A stretch of 64,000 bases of DNA from Arsukibacterium perlucidum DSM 18276 (GTDB taxonomy: Bacteria; Pseudomonadota; Gammaproteobacteria; Enterobacterales; Alteromonadaceae): assembly GCF_000382165.1 (NCBI RefSeq), contig NZ_KB907705.1, positions 96,685 through 160,684 on the forward strand. Direction: 5' to 3'. The position numbers and the translations under genes are program-made. Position 1 is the stretch's first letter; each line of letters opens with the position of its first letter. Below are positions 43,960 to 52,247 of the stretch, in pieces. The notes below the pieces were generated by a model. That model had not been told where the DNA came from, searched no databases, and worked only from the letters and a program-made list of their open reading frames with translations.

Positions 43960-44982
43960 ATGAAAGCACTGGCAAAACTTAAAGCAGAACCCGGCATTTG
44001 GCAGACAGAGGTTGATAAACCTGAAGTTGGCCCGAATGACGTGTTAATCAAAATTAAAAAAACCGCGATTTGCGGTACCGACGTCCATATCTACAAATGG
44101 GATGAATGGGCGCAAAACACCATTCCGCACGGTATGGTAGTTGGCCATGAGTATGTCGGCCTTATTGAAGGTATGGGCTCAGAAGTTCGTGGTTTTAAAG
44201 TGGGTGACAGGGTGTCGGGCGAAGGCCATATTACCTGCGGTTATTGCCGCAACTGTCGGGCCGGCCGGGTGCACCTGTGTCGTAATACCACTGGCGTGGG
44301 CGTTAACCGGCCGGGTTCATTTGCCGAATATCTGGTTATTCCTGCTTATAACGCCTTTAAATTACCCGATAATATTCCCGATAATATCGCTGCTATTTTC
44401 GACCCCTTTGGCAATGCAGTACATACGGCTTTGTCGTTTGATTTGGTGGGCGAGGATGTATTAATTACCGGCGCCGGCCCTATCGGTATTATGGCTGCCG
44501 CCGTGGCGCGCCATGTTGGTGCCCGCCATGTGGTAATTACTGATGTCAATCCCTACCGGTTGGAGCTGGCTTTAAAAATGGGTGCCAGCCGCGCGGTTGA
44601 CGTTAGTAAGCAGAACCTGAAAGATGTGATGAAAGAGCTGGGCATGACCGAAGGTTTTGACGTCGGGATGGAAATGTCCGGTGTACCGTCGGCGTTTCGT
44701 AACATGCTGGATACCATGAACCATGGTGGCAAGATCGCCATGCTGGGTATTCCGCCATCTGATATGGCGATTGACTGGAATAAAGTGATTTTTAAAGGCC
44801 TGGTGATCAAAGGTATTTACGGCCGGGAAATGTTTGAAACCTGGTACAAAATGGCCAGTTTAATCCAGTCAGGTTTGGATCTGACCCCTATGGTAACCCA
44901 TGAAATGCCGATGGAACAGTTCCAGCAAGGGTTTGATATTATGTGTTCCGGCCAATCCGGTAAAGTGGTCCTAAACTGGTAG
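43960..44982 (+). CDS. tdh: L-threonine 3-dehydrogenase
   Basis: Tdh oxidises threonine to 2-amino-3-oxobutyrate with NAD+. The 340-residue zinc enzyme has catalytic Cys38 ([15 protein letters not shown]), GHEYVG and the structural zinc lobe [15 protein letters not shown]. The NAD-binding [13 protein letters not shown] also fits. It is co-transcribed behind kbl and followed by a strong terminator. Confidence 0.96.
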   Translation: MKALAKLKAEPGIWQTEVDKPEVGPNDVLIKIKKTAICGTDVHIYKWDEWAQNTIPHGMVVGHEYVGLIEGMGSEVRGFKVGDRVSGEGHITCGYCRNCRAGRVHLCRNTTGVGVNRPGSFAEYLVIPAYNAFKLPDNIPDNIAAIFDPFGNAVHTALSFDLVGEDVLITGAGPIGIMAAAVARHVGARHVVITDVNPYRLELALKMGASRAVDVSKQNLKDVMKELGMTEGFDVGMEMSGVPSAFRNMLDTMNHGGKIAMLGIPPSDMAIDWNKVIFKGLVIKGIYGREMFETWYKMASLIQSGLDLTPMVTHEMPMEQFQQGFDIMCSGQSGKVVLNW

Positions 44983-45023
44983 CAGGCTAAAATACTGCTG
45001 CAACATTAAATAAAAGGCAAATA

Positions 45024-45049
45024 AAAAGGCGAACCGGAGTTCGCCTTTT
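45024..45049. terminator. bidirectional terminator after tdh and the GGDEF gene
   Basis: AAAAGGCGAAC and GTTCGCCTTTT form an 11-bp stem with a CGGA loop. It lies 41 bp after tdh and 111 bp beyond the convergent cyclase gene, and has A and T flanks on both strands. Confidence 0.88.
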
Positions 45050-45160
45050 GTGTTATTACGCTATGCCTTAACGGGCAATAGTAATGACCGGCGAGATCCA
45101 GCTTTCCATAGTTCGGGGGCGCTTATTAAAATTAATATAGGTGTCTGCAGGCCGCAGTTT

Positions 45161-46888
45161 TTATGAGCTGTAAACCTGATTACGGCCATTTCTTTTAGCC
45201 TTATATAAGGCTTTGTCAGCGTCAGCCAGCAGTTCTGTTAAATCGTAGCCTGACTGACTTACATCACTGATCCCGAAACTGGCGGTGATGGTAATTTGAT
45301 GATCATATTGCTCAGTATCAATGGTTTCTAAGGCCTCACGGCATATTTCGGCCAGCATTTCAGCTTTAGACAACACGCAGTCGGGTAACACTATCGCAAA
45401 CTCTTCGCCACCAATGCGGCCGAAAATATCACTGTTACGCATAAAATGGCGGCAAGTTTTCACCACTTGTTTTAAGGCCCAGTCACCGGCGGCATGGCCA
45501 AATTTATCATTAATACTCTTAAAATAATCTAAATCAAATAAGATGGCAGCAAGCGGCTTCTGATTTTTCTGACAGTAACTGATAGCCAGCGTGGCTTGCT
45601 GGTTAAAATGGTAGCGATTGCTGATGCCGGTAAGCTGATCATACTCGGCCATGCGCCGAAAGCGGCGGCTGCCTTTGATGCCGCGATAAGCCAGCACCGC
45701 CAGCATCAGCGTCAGGCTAATCAACAAATACAGCATTAAGTTACGGTTTTGCGCCTGTTGCTGATATAAATTTCGCTCCAGCGACAGCAGTTCGTTATCT
45801 TTATCGAGCAGGGCAATATGGCGCGCCTGCAACCGGGCTTCACTGCTGGCCATCTGGTAAGCCAGTTGCTGACTGGCTTTTTCCTCGGCAATGGCTACTT
45901 CGGTTTGTCTGAGCTTATCGGCATACTGCAGCAATTGCTGAAAATCACCCTGCTGTTTAGCCAGTAAGTAAAGCACCCGGTAGGTGACCAGTACAGCAGG
46001 ATCGTTACGATCAGTGGGTAAAATACGCTCGGCCTCTGCCGCCAGGGTAACTGCCTGCTGCAGCTGGTCTGAATGCAACAGTGCTTCGGCTGCGGCCGCA
46101 TTAAAACCGGCGCTTAATATCGGGTAGCGGGTGTCCTGCACTTGAGGCAGGTGCTGGTGATACAGTTGCAGCACAGTGTGATATTGCTGTTGCTCCAGCA
46201 GGTAAAACAGATGGTTGCGGATGATAAGCAACTGAAAGACAGATTCCGCCGTTTGTTCACACAGCGTATTGGCTTCATTAAATTTGGTGATATAGGTGTC
46301 AAAACCGGCTGTATTGTAAGTGCCTTGCAGACCGAGAGCCATTAAGCGACAACTCAAACTTTCATTCTTGCTAAGAGATAATCCCCTTTCAACTAATTGC
46401 TGGGTTAAGTCATAGCGTTCAATATTATTAAAAAGCAGGATTACCTGGCCAATTACCTGATAGTAGTCCAGATCATTTGTCAGTGTTGGTAACGCAGTCA
46501 ATAGTTGCTCAACATTGAGGAAAGCTTCAAGGTAGTGATAACTCAGTATGTGAATATTAACCTTAAGGCCAATTACTCTTAAAGTAATCAGACTATTATC
46601 CTTAAAATCAATACTTTCCAGAATATCCAATGCGGTATTAAAATCACCTCTGGTGGTGAGATCGTATGCAATTAGTAGATCCAGATATTGTTGCTCAGTG
46701 GCAGTTAAATAATGAGTATCGAGTTCTGCCTTTACAGCCTGCAATGCATAGCTAAACTGTACCGAATCTTTAAGTCTTAGTTCATCTAGTTTCTTCAGAT
46801 TTTCGGTTACAGTTATTCCATACACTTTGAATATGCATAAACATATAGCCAAAACCATAATTTTAATCATTAAGCGGGGTATTGCCAT
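45161..46888 (-). CDS. diguanylate cyclase with periplasmic TPR-like sensor domain
   Basis: The 575-residue protein begins with a hydrophobic anchor or signal (residues 6-24). A helical TPR-like region follows to about residue 355, then a coiled coil, one membrane segment (LMLYLLISLTLMLAVLAY) and a GGDEF domain. The active site reads GGEEF, the metal loop FDLDYFKSINDKFGH is intact, and an RNSD inhibitory I-site lies five residues upstream. It should therefore make c-di-GMP and be product-inhibited. It starts 7 bp after the small gene at 46896-47162, so the two may be one transcript. Confidence 0.9.
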   Translation of the reverse strand: MAIPRLMIKIMVLAICLCIFKVYGITVTENLKKLDELRLKDSVQFSYALQAVKAELDTHYLTATEQQYLDLLIAYDLTTRGDFNTALDILESIDFKDNSLITLRVIGLKVNIHILSYHYLEAFLNVEQLLTALPTLTNDLDYYQVIGQVILLFNNIERYDLTQQLVERGLSLSKNESLSCRLMALGLQGTYNTAGFDTYITKFNEANTLCEQTAESVFQLLIIRNHLFYLLEQQQYHTVLQLYHQHLPQVQDTRYPILSAGFNAAAAEALLHSDQLQQAVTLAAEAERILPTDRNDPAVLVTYRVLYLLAKQQGDFQQLLQYADKLRQTEVAIAEEKASQQLAYQMASSEARLQARHIALLDKDNELLSLERNLYQQQAQNRNLMLYLLISLTLMLAVLAYRGIKGSRRFRRMAEYDQLTGISNRYHFNQQATLAISYCQKNQKPLAAILFDLDYFKSINDKFGHAAGDWALKQVVKTCRHFMRNSDIFGRIGGEEFAIVLPDCVLSKAEMLAEICREALETIDTEQYDHQITITASFGISDVSQSGYDLTELLADADKALYKAKRNGRNQVYSS

Positions 46889-46895
46889 GCTTCGC

Positions 46896-47162
46896 TTAAA
46901 CTGCTGATTTTAATAAATCTTTATTATCTTCAGATTCAGGTTCAGGTTCTGGCGTTGTCGGTTCTTGAGGTTCCTGTTTCTCTGGTTCCTCAGGGGCAGG
47001 AGTTATGATAAAACAAATAATTTTCTCTTTTAGCAACGCCTGCTCGGTACTGGCCAGCACCTGTTGCAGTGCAGTGGCGGCTTCGCTTGGCGTATTATCC
47101 CAGTTGGGTTGCAGCGCCAGGGTAACTAACTGTTCGGTAATATTTGGCATAATAGTCAGCAT
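46896..47162 (-). CDS. small acidic protein, candidate split-borosin precursor
   Basis: This 88-residue product has no family I recognise. Residues 5-45 look helical (ITEQLVTLALQPNW, SEAATALQQVLASTEQALL). A hydrophobic strand KIICFIIT follows at residues 46-53. The tail is rich in Pro and Glu (TPAPEEPEKQEPQEP, then PEPEPESEDNKD). A helical leader, a branched hydrophobic core and a soluble tail resemble substrates of borosin alpha-N-methyltransferases, and such an enzyme is encoded 590 bp upstream on the same strand. An alternative is a small regulatory partner of the cyclase, whose gene begins 7 bp later. Two start codons (47162, 47150) are possible; ribosome-binding sites are weak. Confidence 0.5.
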   Translation of the reverse strand: MLTIMPNITEQLVTLALQPNWDNTPSEAATALQQVLASTEQALLKEKIICFIITPAPEEPEKQEPQEPTTPEPEPESEDNKDLLKSAV

Positions 47163-47180
47163 TTCTGAAAAGTTATGCCT

Positions 47181-47209
47181 AATGTAAGCAGTTTTAACAA
47201 AAGCTACAA
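47181..47209 (-). promoter_or_regulatory. sigma-70-like promoter before the small gene
   Basis: Read on the minus strand, TTGTAG and TACATT are separated by exactly 17 bp. The predicted start would be about 10 bp upstream of the first ATG at 47162. This would let the small gene and the cyclase be expressed without the upstream methyltransferase unit. Confidence 0.4.
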
Positions 47210-47222
47210 GTACTATCTGTGC

Positions 47223-47726
47223 TCATTTTATCTGCAGACTGAACAGTAAAAAATCGTCTGGCAGGCAGTGTTGTTGTGCAAAACCCAGTTTACGGGCAGA
47301 GTTAATAGCGGCGTTATTGCTGCTGTGAATACGCGTGGTCAGCTGTGTCACCCGGCTATCTGCGCTGGCGGTTTGCAGCAGTAACTGGCCAAGTGCCTTA
47401 CCCAGCCCGCGTTGCTGCCAGGCTGGTAACAGCATCCGGCCTATTTCGGCACTGCTTTGCTCTGGCAATATATTCAGCATGGCCAGGCCGATGTTTTGCT
47501 GGCTGGGGTTATGGTTAACCAAATAATAGGCCGGCCCTGTACTGAGTTTAAGGATCCGGCCAAAACGTTGCCGCGCTTGGTCCACGCTTAGCGGCGGCTG
47601 AATATATCGCATTACCTGCGGGCAGCTAAAAAGTGCAATAAACAGCGGCTCTGCGGCTGGCGTTAGCGGTGACAGGCTTAATACCGGCTCAGCTAGTGGT
47701 ATCGGGTTTAATATCGGGCTTAGCAT
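47223..47726 (-). CDS. GNAT-family N-acetyltransferase
   Basis: The 167-residue protein carries a GNAT fold: LSPLTPAAEPLFIALFSCPQ at the N-terminus, then SAEIGRMLLPAWQQRGLGKA with the acetyl-CoA pyrophosphate loop (QRGLGKA). NNAAINSARKLGF is the typical C-terminal block. The substrate is unknown. The assigned start has no clear ribosome-binding site, and the first 14 residues are low-complexity (Leu-Ser-Pro-Ile repeats), so the true start may be later. It follows the borosin-type methyltransferase gene by 25 bp, with a tandem repeat in between. Confidence 0.82.
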   Translation of the reverse strand: MLSPILNPIPLAEPVLSLSPLTPAAEPLFIALFSCPQVMRYIQPPLSVDQARQRFGRILKLSTGPAYYLVNHNPSQQNIGLAMLNILPEQSSAEIGRMLLPAWQQRGLGKALGQLLLQTASADSRVTQLTTRIHSSNNAAINSARKLGFAQQHCLPDDFLLFSLQIK

Positions 47727-47730
47727 TGGG

Positions 47731-47760
47731 CTTAATCAGGCTTAATCAGGCTTAATCAGG
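47731..47760 (+). repeat. three tandem copies of a 10-bp unit (CTTAATCAGG)
   Basis: The unit is repeated perfectly at 47731, 47741 and 47751, with partial units on both sides. It spans the stop codon of the methyltransferase gene (TAA at 47752-47754) and the gap to the GNAT gene. On the minus strand each unit contains TGATTAA, offering stop codons in more than one frame. Confidence 0.9.
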
Positions 47761-48552
47761 CTTAAGATTGGGCTGAGCATCAAGCGCAGCCAGCTGGGCC
47801 AGCATGGTGGTGTTCGGCTGCAGTTTACTGGCCGGCGGGATAACCAGGGTGGTTTTGCCGCTTACCGCAGCACTGGCCAGCGCATTAAGCGGCAGGCTAT
47901 CAATGCGCGCCTGTTCGGTTGGCAGGCTGGCGGCTTCGTACAGGGTAATAATATGCCCGGGCGGATAAAACTGGCATAAATAATCGGTTAACAGCTGGCG
48001 ATACTGGCTGGGGGTACTAAAACGGGCCAGGCTGCGATCTCCTGCTATGCCCAGTTGCCACAGTACTAAATAGGCTGCGGTATCTATAGTGCGCTGATAA
48101 AACATAAACTGGCTGCATTCATACAGCTGGCAGCCATAGCGGCCCGGATCTATGCCTAAATCGGCATACAGGCAATCTTCGGCTGAAATACCCGGCAGCA
48201 TTTTGCTGTAATAACCCAGTTCACGGGCCTGGCGCACTGCCTCATGCGGCACCAGCGCAAACACCGCCGGGTGACCATAAAAAGCGCCGACCACTTTTTT
48301 ACCGGCTGTTACTTCAGCCAGCATTGCTTCGACCATTAGCTGATAGCTATGTTGGCGCGATGGCGCCTGATGATAATACGGCTGTAACGAGCGGACGTCG
48401 GGGTGCATTTGCAGCAGCCATTGCTCGGTCATCGCATCGGCCATTAGCATAAACACCACATCGGCTTGCTCTATATAGTTGCGGCTTAATGGGTCAAGAT
48501 GGGCGCCAAGCATAATACCGGTGCCAACACATATCAGGCTGCCTTGCTGCAT
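47752..48552 (-). CDS. split-borosin-type peptide alpha-N-methyltransferase (SonM/OphMA-like tetrapyrrole-methylase fold)
   Basis: The 266-residue protein starts SLICVGTGIMLGAHLDPLSR with the glycine-rich SAM entry of the tetrapyrrole methylase fold. Blocks such as QADVVF, VVGAFYGHPAVFALVPH, LPGISAEDCLYADLGIDPG and LYEAASLP match my memory of SonM, the Shewanella enzyme that methylates backbone amides of peptide SonA. Tyr60, Arg66, Tyr70 and Tyr92 have the same spacing (6, 4, 22) as the catalytic Tyr66/Arg72/Tyr76/Tyr98 of fungal OphMA. No precursor is fused, so a separate substrate peptide is expected. GGGAG precedes the start by 6 bases. It lies 35 bp after dusC on the same strand. Confidence 0.85.
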   Translation of the reverse strand: MQQGSLICVGTGIMLGAHLDPLSRNYIEQADVVFMLMADAMTEQWLLQMHPDVRSLQPYYHQAPSRQHSYQLMVEAMLAEVTAGKKVVGAFYGHPAVFALVPHEAVRQARELGYYSKMLPGISAEDCLYADLGIDPGRYGCQLYECSQFMFYQRTIDTAAYLVLWQLGIAGDRSLARFSTPSQYRQLLTDYLCQFYPPGHIITLYEAASLPTEQARIDSLPLNALASAAVSGKTTLVIPPASKLQPNTTMLAQLAALDAQPNLKPD

Positions 48553-48587
48553 CTGTTACTCCCTTTGTGCGCCGCTGGCGCTATAGA

Positions 48588-49526
48588 TTATTTGGCTAAC
48601 TGCTGTTGCAGCAGCGCTAGAATATCCTGGCTTTTGCCAAGCAGCCGCAGTTGGCTGAATAAGCTTTGGGCTTCAGGGTACTGCAGTTTCAGGTAACTAA
48701 ACCACTGTTTTACCCGGTTAGCGTAGTACTTGCCTTTATCGCCGGCGATTTCAAATTCGGAGTATTGCATTAACAGCTGCAACACCTGCGGCCAGGGCAT
48801 GGCGCTCTGCTGCTGCCGGATATGCTGCGCCAGGTTAGGCATGGCCAGCGCACCACGACCCAGCATAATATCCTGACAATTGCTTTGTTGCTGGCACAGT
48901 AAGGCCTGCTGCGCATTCCATATTTCGCCATTGGCAATAAGTGGTATCGATACCTGCTGTTTAATTTTGGCTATCCATGGCCAATAGGCAGGGGGCCGGT
49001 ATCCGTCGGTTTTGGTGCGGGCATGAACAGCTAAACTGCTGGCGCCGGCCGCGGCAATAGCGCAGGCATTATCCAGGGTAAGGCTGGTATCCTCATAACC
49101 TAAACGGATTTTAGCGCTGACGGCAAAGGCTGGCGGTACCGCATCGCGCACCGCTTTGACAATCTGGTACAGCTTGTCGGTGTCTTTTAACAGCACCGCA
49201 CCGCCGCGGCTTTTATTCACGGCCTTGGCCGGGCAGCCAAAGTTTAAATCTATGCCGGGCGAGCCCAGCTCTACTGCTCGCAACGCGTTTTCGGCCAGCC
49301 AGCCGGGCTCTTGCCCTAATAACTGCACCCTAACCGGCGTGCCGGCCAGGGTTTTGCCGCCTTGCAGCAGCTCCGGGCACAGCCGGGTAAATACCCGTGC
49401 TGGCAGTTTTTGATCGACCACCCGCACAAATTCGGTGATGCACAAATCGTAGCCGCCAATCTGGGTTAGCATTTCGCGCATTAGATGATCGACCACGCCC
49501 TCCATCGGCGCTAATACGATTTGCAT
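48588..49526 (-). CDS. dusC: tRNA-dihydrouridine(16) synthase DusC
   Basis: DusC reduces U16 of tRNAs using FMN and NADPH. The 312-residue protein shows LAPMEGVVDHLMREML, the DusC-specific YDLCITEFVRVVDQ, VRVQLLGQEPGWLAENA and catalytic Cys98 in DLNFGCPAKAVNKSRGGA. HARTKTDGY holds the phosphate-binding region. The length fits E. coli DusC (315). AGGGA precedes the start. It is the first gene of a minus-strand run that leads into the methyltransferase. Confidence 0.95.
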   Translation of the reverse strand: MQIVLAPMEGVVDHLMREMLTQIGGYDLCITEFVRVVDQKLPARVFTRLCPELLQGGKTLAGTPVRVQLLGQEPGWLAENALRAVELGSPGIDLNFGCPAKAVNKSRGGAVLLKDTDKLYQIVKAVRDAVPPAFAVSAKIRLGYEDTSLTLDNACAIAAAGASSLAVHARTKTDGYRPPAYWPWIAKIKQQVSIPLIANGEIWNAQQALLCQQQSNCQDIMLGRGALAMPNLAQHIRQQQSAMPWPQVLQLLMQYSEFEIAGDKGKYYANRVKQWFSYLKLQYPEAQSLFSQLRLLGKSQDILALLQQQLAK

Positions 49527-49583
49527 GTTGGTCCCTACTTGAATTAAGGGCGCTATTGTAGCCGGAACCGGCCTGGTTGGATA

Positions 49584-50378
49584 TTACTGGTTGGCTAATC
49601 GGTGCAGCAGTGCCTGATTTTCCCGCTCTATATGGCGGTAGAATTCAATATCGGCCAGCTGTGCGGCTGCGGCTTCATCCAGTACCACAATGGCGTGCTG
49701 ATGCAATTGCAAAGCTGAAGCGGGGCAGGCAGCCGTAAGCGGGCCTTCAATCATTGCTTGTACGGCATTGGCTTTATTGGCTCCGGTGGCCAGCAGCAAT
49801 ACTTTGCGAGCATCCAAAATGGTGCCAATTCCCATAGTGAGCGACAAATGGGGCTGGTACTCATCTGGTTGAAAAAAACGGGCATTGTCGGCAATAGTGG
49901 CTGGCGTCAGGGTTTTAATCCGGGTACGGGAACGGAGCCCGGATGAGGGCTCGTTAAAACCAATATGGCCATTGCGGCCTAACCCGAGTAGCTGCAGGTC
50001 AATACCGCCGGCCGCGGCAATTTGTTGTTCGTATTGCTGACAGGCAGCAACAGGATCGGCAGCTGAACCGTCAGGTACAGCGGTGTTTTCCGGCAAAATA
50101 TCGATAGCGTTGAACAGATGCTGCTGCATAAAATAGCGGTAACTTTGTGGATGCTCAGCAGCTAAACCCAGATACTCATCAAGATTAAAGGTTCTGGCCC
50201 TGGCAAAAGAGACCTGTTGTTGCTGGCAAGCGTGAATCAGCAAGCGATAAAGTGCTAAAGGCGTGGAACCGGTAGCCAAACCCAGCACAGACTGCGGGTG
50301 CTTGGTAAGCTGACGGATAAAAAGTTGTGCGCCATAGTCAGCAACGTCGTCTGCAGTAGGTAAGATAACAATTTGCAT
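49584..50378 (-). CDS. nagB: glucosamine-6-phosphate deaminase
   Basis: NagB converts glucosamine-6-phosphate to fructose-6-phosphate and ammonia, completing the GlcNAc pathway encoded at 36.8-41.3 kb. The 264-residue protein has [21 protein letters not shown] (general base Asp) and [13 protein letters not shown]. The allosteric residues known from E. coli were not checked. It is distant from the other nag genes but carries the same operator 82 bp upstream of its start, which ties it to NagR. Confidence 0.95.
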   Translation of the reverse strand: MQIVILPTADDVADYGAQLFIRQLTKHPQSVLGLATGSTPLALYRLLIHACQQQQVSFARARTFNLDEYLGLAAEHPQSYRYFMQQHLFNAIDILPENTAVPDGSAADPVAACQQYEQQIAAAGGIDLQLLGLGRNGHIGFNEPSSGLRSRTRIKTLTPATIADNARFFQPDEYQPHLSLTMGIGTILDARKVLLLATGANKANAVQAMIEGPLTAACPASALQLHQHAIVVLDEAAAAQLADIEFYRHIERENQALLHRLANQ

Positions 50379-50436
50379 CAGATCAGCCCCGGTTAGACAT
50401 TATTAAATAACATACTATGCTCCAGCGAATAACATG

Positions 50437-50465
50437 ACTTTAGCAGACCTTTGGCCAAATGACAA
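50437..50465 (-). promoter_or_regulatory. nagB promoter overlapping the NagR operator
   Basis: Read on the minus strand, TTGTCA and TAAAGT are separated by 17 bp. The -35 box is the second half of the NagR dyad, so repressor binding would block RNA polymerase. Confidence 0.5.
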
Positions 50466-50473
50466 CGCTGTCA
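50460..50473. promoter_or_regulatory. NagR operator before nagB
   Basis: TGACAACGCTGTCA, flanked by AAA and TTT, is the same 14-mer as at 36656. Its extended symmetry (AAATGACA/TGTCATTT) makes it the most complete copy in the window. Confidence 0.82.
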
Positions 50474-50496
50474 TTTGGTTGTGTTTCTACTATTTT

Positions 50497-50667
50497 CTAA
50501 TTTTTAAAGGGGGGTACAGCAGCTGACTGGGCTGTTTTGCTGCGGCGGCAGCGTTCTGAACAATAAACCACATTTTGCCAATTCAGTTGCCATTTTTTGC
50601 GCCAGCTAAAGGGCAGCTGACAGCGGGGACATATTTTTTGTGGGAGCAGCGGTTTACGGTGGACCAC
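50497..50667 (-). CDS. DUF2256 zinc-ribbon-like small protein, GTG start
   Basis: A 56-residue product is read from GTG 50667, with GAGG 7 bases upstream. It contains [20 protein letters not shown] and [13 protein letters not shown], the two-CxxC, Arg-rich pattern of DUF2256. The four cysteines probably bind zinc. The function of the family is unknown, though members often lie near photolyase or cryptochrome genes. It is 19 bp downstream of the HDOD gene and likely co-transcribed with it. Its stop lies 24 bp from the NagR operator of nagB. Confidence 0.85.
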   Translation of the reverse strand: MVHRKPLLPQKICPRCQLPFSWRKKWQLNWQNVVYCSERCRRSKTAQSAAVPPFKN

Positions 50668-50686
50668 AATCCAGCCTCAAGCCAGT

Positions 50687-51562
50687 TTAGTTGAGGCTGT
50701 ATACGGTATGAATGTCCTGGCGGTGCAATAACTCGGCAAAATCGGGCAGGCTCAGGCTGTCCAATTCCAGCACATCGAGAATAGCTCCGCTGTAATTTTG
50801 CCACTCCGGGTCAACATTAACGTTATAGAGCAACCGGCTTTCACCGCTGAAAAACTCGGCCAGTTTAAGCAGGGCGAATAACTGTTGCTCATAATCATTG
50901 TCTGATTGCAGAATAAGCGCTGGGCTGTGATGGTAAGCAATGACATTGCAAAGCTCGGGTGTTAACCCCCAGGACTGGGCAATTAAATAGCCCAGTACTT
51001 CATGGCAGGTCTGAAAATGTTGCTCTTCAAGCTCGCTGTAGCCCCGGCCAGCTTGCAAGCCAAGCTGCATAAGGTTGGCATACTGTGGTGCCTGCTCGCT
51101 AATCAGCGCTATACCGGCGTTATGAAATAAACCCAGACTATAGCAATCATCCTGAGTAGCCTGATTAAGATTAAACTGTTTGGCCAGTGCCATAGCGATA
51201 GTGGCAGTATGCAGAGCGCTACTCCATAAGCGCTGGCTAAACGGATCCTGCCGGCCCTCGGCCAGGGTGAAACGCAGCAAAATACTGCGAACCAGAGCAA
51301 TAACCCTGCTCAGGCCCAGATATTTGCAGGCATGTTCAATTGAAGTGATTTTCTGGCGCAGGCCAAAGAACGCTGAATTTACCACTTTTAAGGTAAAACC
51401 AGCGATGCCGACATCCAGATTAATTAATGCGGCTATCCGGCTAATGCTAGGCTCGTCTTTAGCCAGCTGCTGCTGAATATGCCGTAAAATTTCTGGTCGC
51501 GGCGGAATAGTAAAGCCGCTCAAAGCCCGCTCAATTAAGGCCATATCAAGGGCAGTTGTCAT
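50687..51562 (-). CDS. HDOD-domain signalling protein
   Basis: I chose the ATG at 51562 (291 residues) because GGAG lies 8 bases upstream; the next ATG upstream (51592) has no site. The HDOD fold (an HD-related domain without obvious enzyme motif) is seen in PPRPEILRHIQQQLAKDEPS, AALINLDVGIAGFTLKVVNS and ACKYLGLSRVIAL. Later come GLFHNAGIALI and VLGYLIAQSWGL with VIAYHHSP. Such proteins act in signal pathways, often linked to c-di-GMP or stress; the role here is unknown. The DUF2256 gene follows. Confidence 0.88.
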   Translation of the reverse strand: MTTALDMALIERALSGFTIPPRPEILRHIQQQLAKDEPSISRIAALINLDVGIAGFTLKVVNSAFFGLRQKITSIEHACKYLGLSRVIALVRSILLRFTLAEGRQDPFSQRLWSSALHTATIAMALAKQFNLNQATQDDCYSLGLFHNAGIALISEQAPQYANLMQLGLQAGRGYSELEEQHFQTCHEVLGYLIAQSWGLTPELCNVIAYHHSPALILQSDNDYEQQLFALLKLAEFFSGESRLLYNVNVDPEWQNYSGAILDVLELDSLSLPDFAELLHRQDIHTVYSLN

Positions 51563-51667
51563 CACGGTTACTCCGGCTGCTGGCCTGTTCATTTACCGAT
51601 ACTTGTTATAGTAAAAGATCAGCGATAAATTGCAATTAGCTATTACGTTGTTGCCGCGCCAAATCGC

Positions 51668-52144
51668 TTAAGAATCCAGATAAGGCCGGCCGACCATCAA
51701 TTGTTGAGCCAGCATGATTTCACTTTGTTTATCTTTCAGCTGCAGGTCATTAAATTGGACATCAAACTGAATAAGATCGTCATCAGGCAGGTTTAATGCC
51801 ACCAGCTTGTCTGGCACCTGGCCAACTTGCCGGTAGGCGTTAATGGCAACCTGGGCCGCTTGCTCCATCAGGGTTAAAAACTGACCAAGGGGATAATGCT
51901 GAAAAATCTCTGCGTCCAGATGTGCCCAGCCCAGTAAATCGCCACTGATACTGCCATCGGCATGATCGGTAAATAACATTGATACGGCCGGACTAGACGG
52001 GTTTTCACCGGCAGTAAACTGGCTGACATCAGCTTCACTGAACAATAACACGAAGCCAAAGCCCGGGCAGCCCTCCGCATCCATATCGTCGAATGAGGAA
52101 TCGTACAATAAAAACAAGCGATTATCTGACGGACTATCGGACAC
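51668..52144 (-). CDS. conserved-looking acidic protein of unknown function
   Basis: I chose GTG 52144 (158 residues) because GGAGG lies 4 bases upstream; a TTG at 52165 would add seven residues. The product has no signal peptide or membrane segment and is acidic (DSSFDDMDAEG, LNLPDDDLIQFDVQFNDL). No family was recognised. The coding pattern is typical of neighbours, so I regard it as a real cytoplasmic protein. It stands alone between the HDOD gene and the M48 protease gene. Confidence 0.65.
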   Translation of the reverse strand: MSDSPSDNRLFLLYDSSFDDMDAEGCPGFGFVLLFSEADVSQFTAGENPSSPAVSMLFTDHADGSISGDLLGWAHLDAEIFQHYPLGQFLTLMEQAAQVAINAYRQVGQVPDKLVALNLPDDDLIQFDVQFNDLQLKDKQSEIMLAQQLMVGRPYLDS

Positions 52145-52247
52145 AGAGCCTCCGGATTTAAACAAGAACCGGCTATTTTACCTTAGCTGAGGTCAGGGCT
52201 AAAGCCCTAAAGTGGATTTTTAATCCATCGTTTGCGCCGCCGGCAGC

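Noticed and set aside
45068..45160. 30 in-frame codons after the stop of the GGDEF gene, ending before the terminator
   Set aside because: The stretch (including TYINFNKRPRTMESW) is open by chance or a trace of a lost extension; no ribosome-binding site or known match supports a gene or readthrough.
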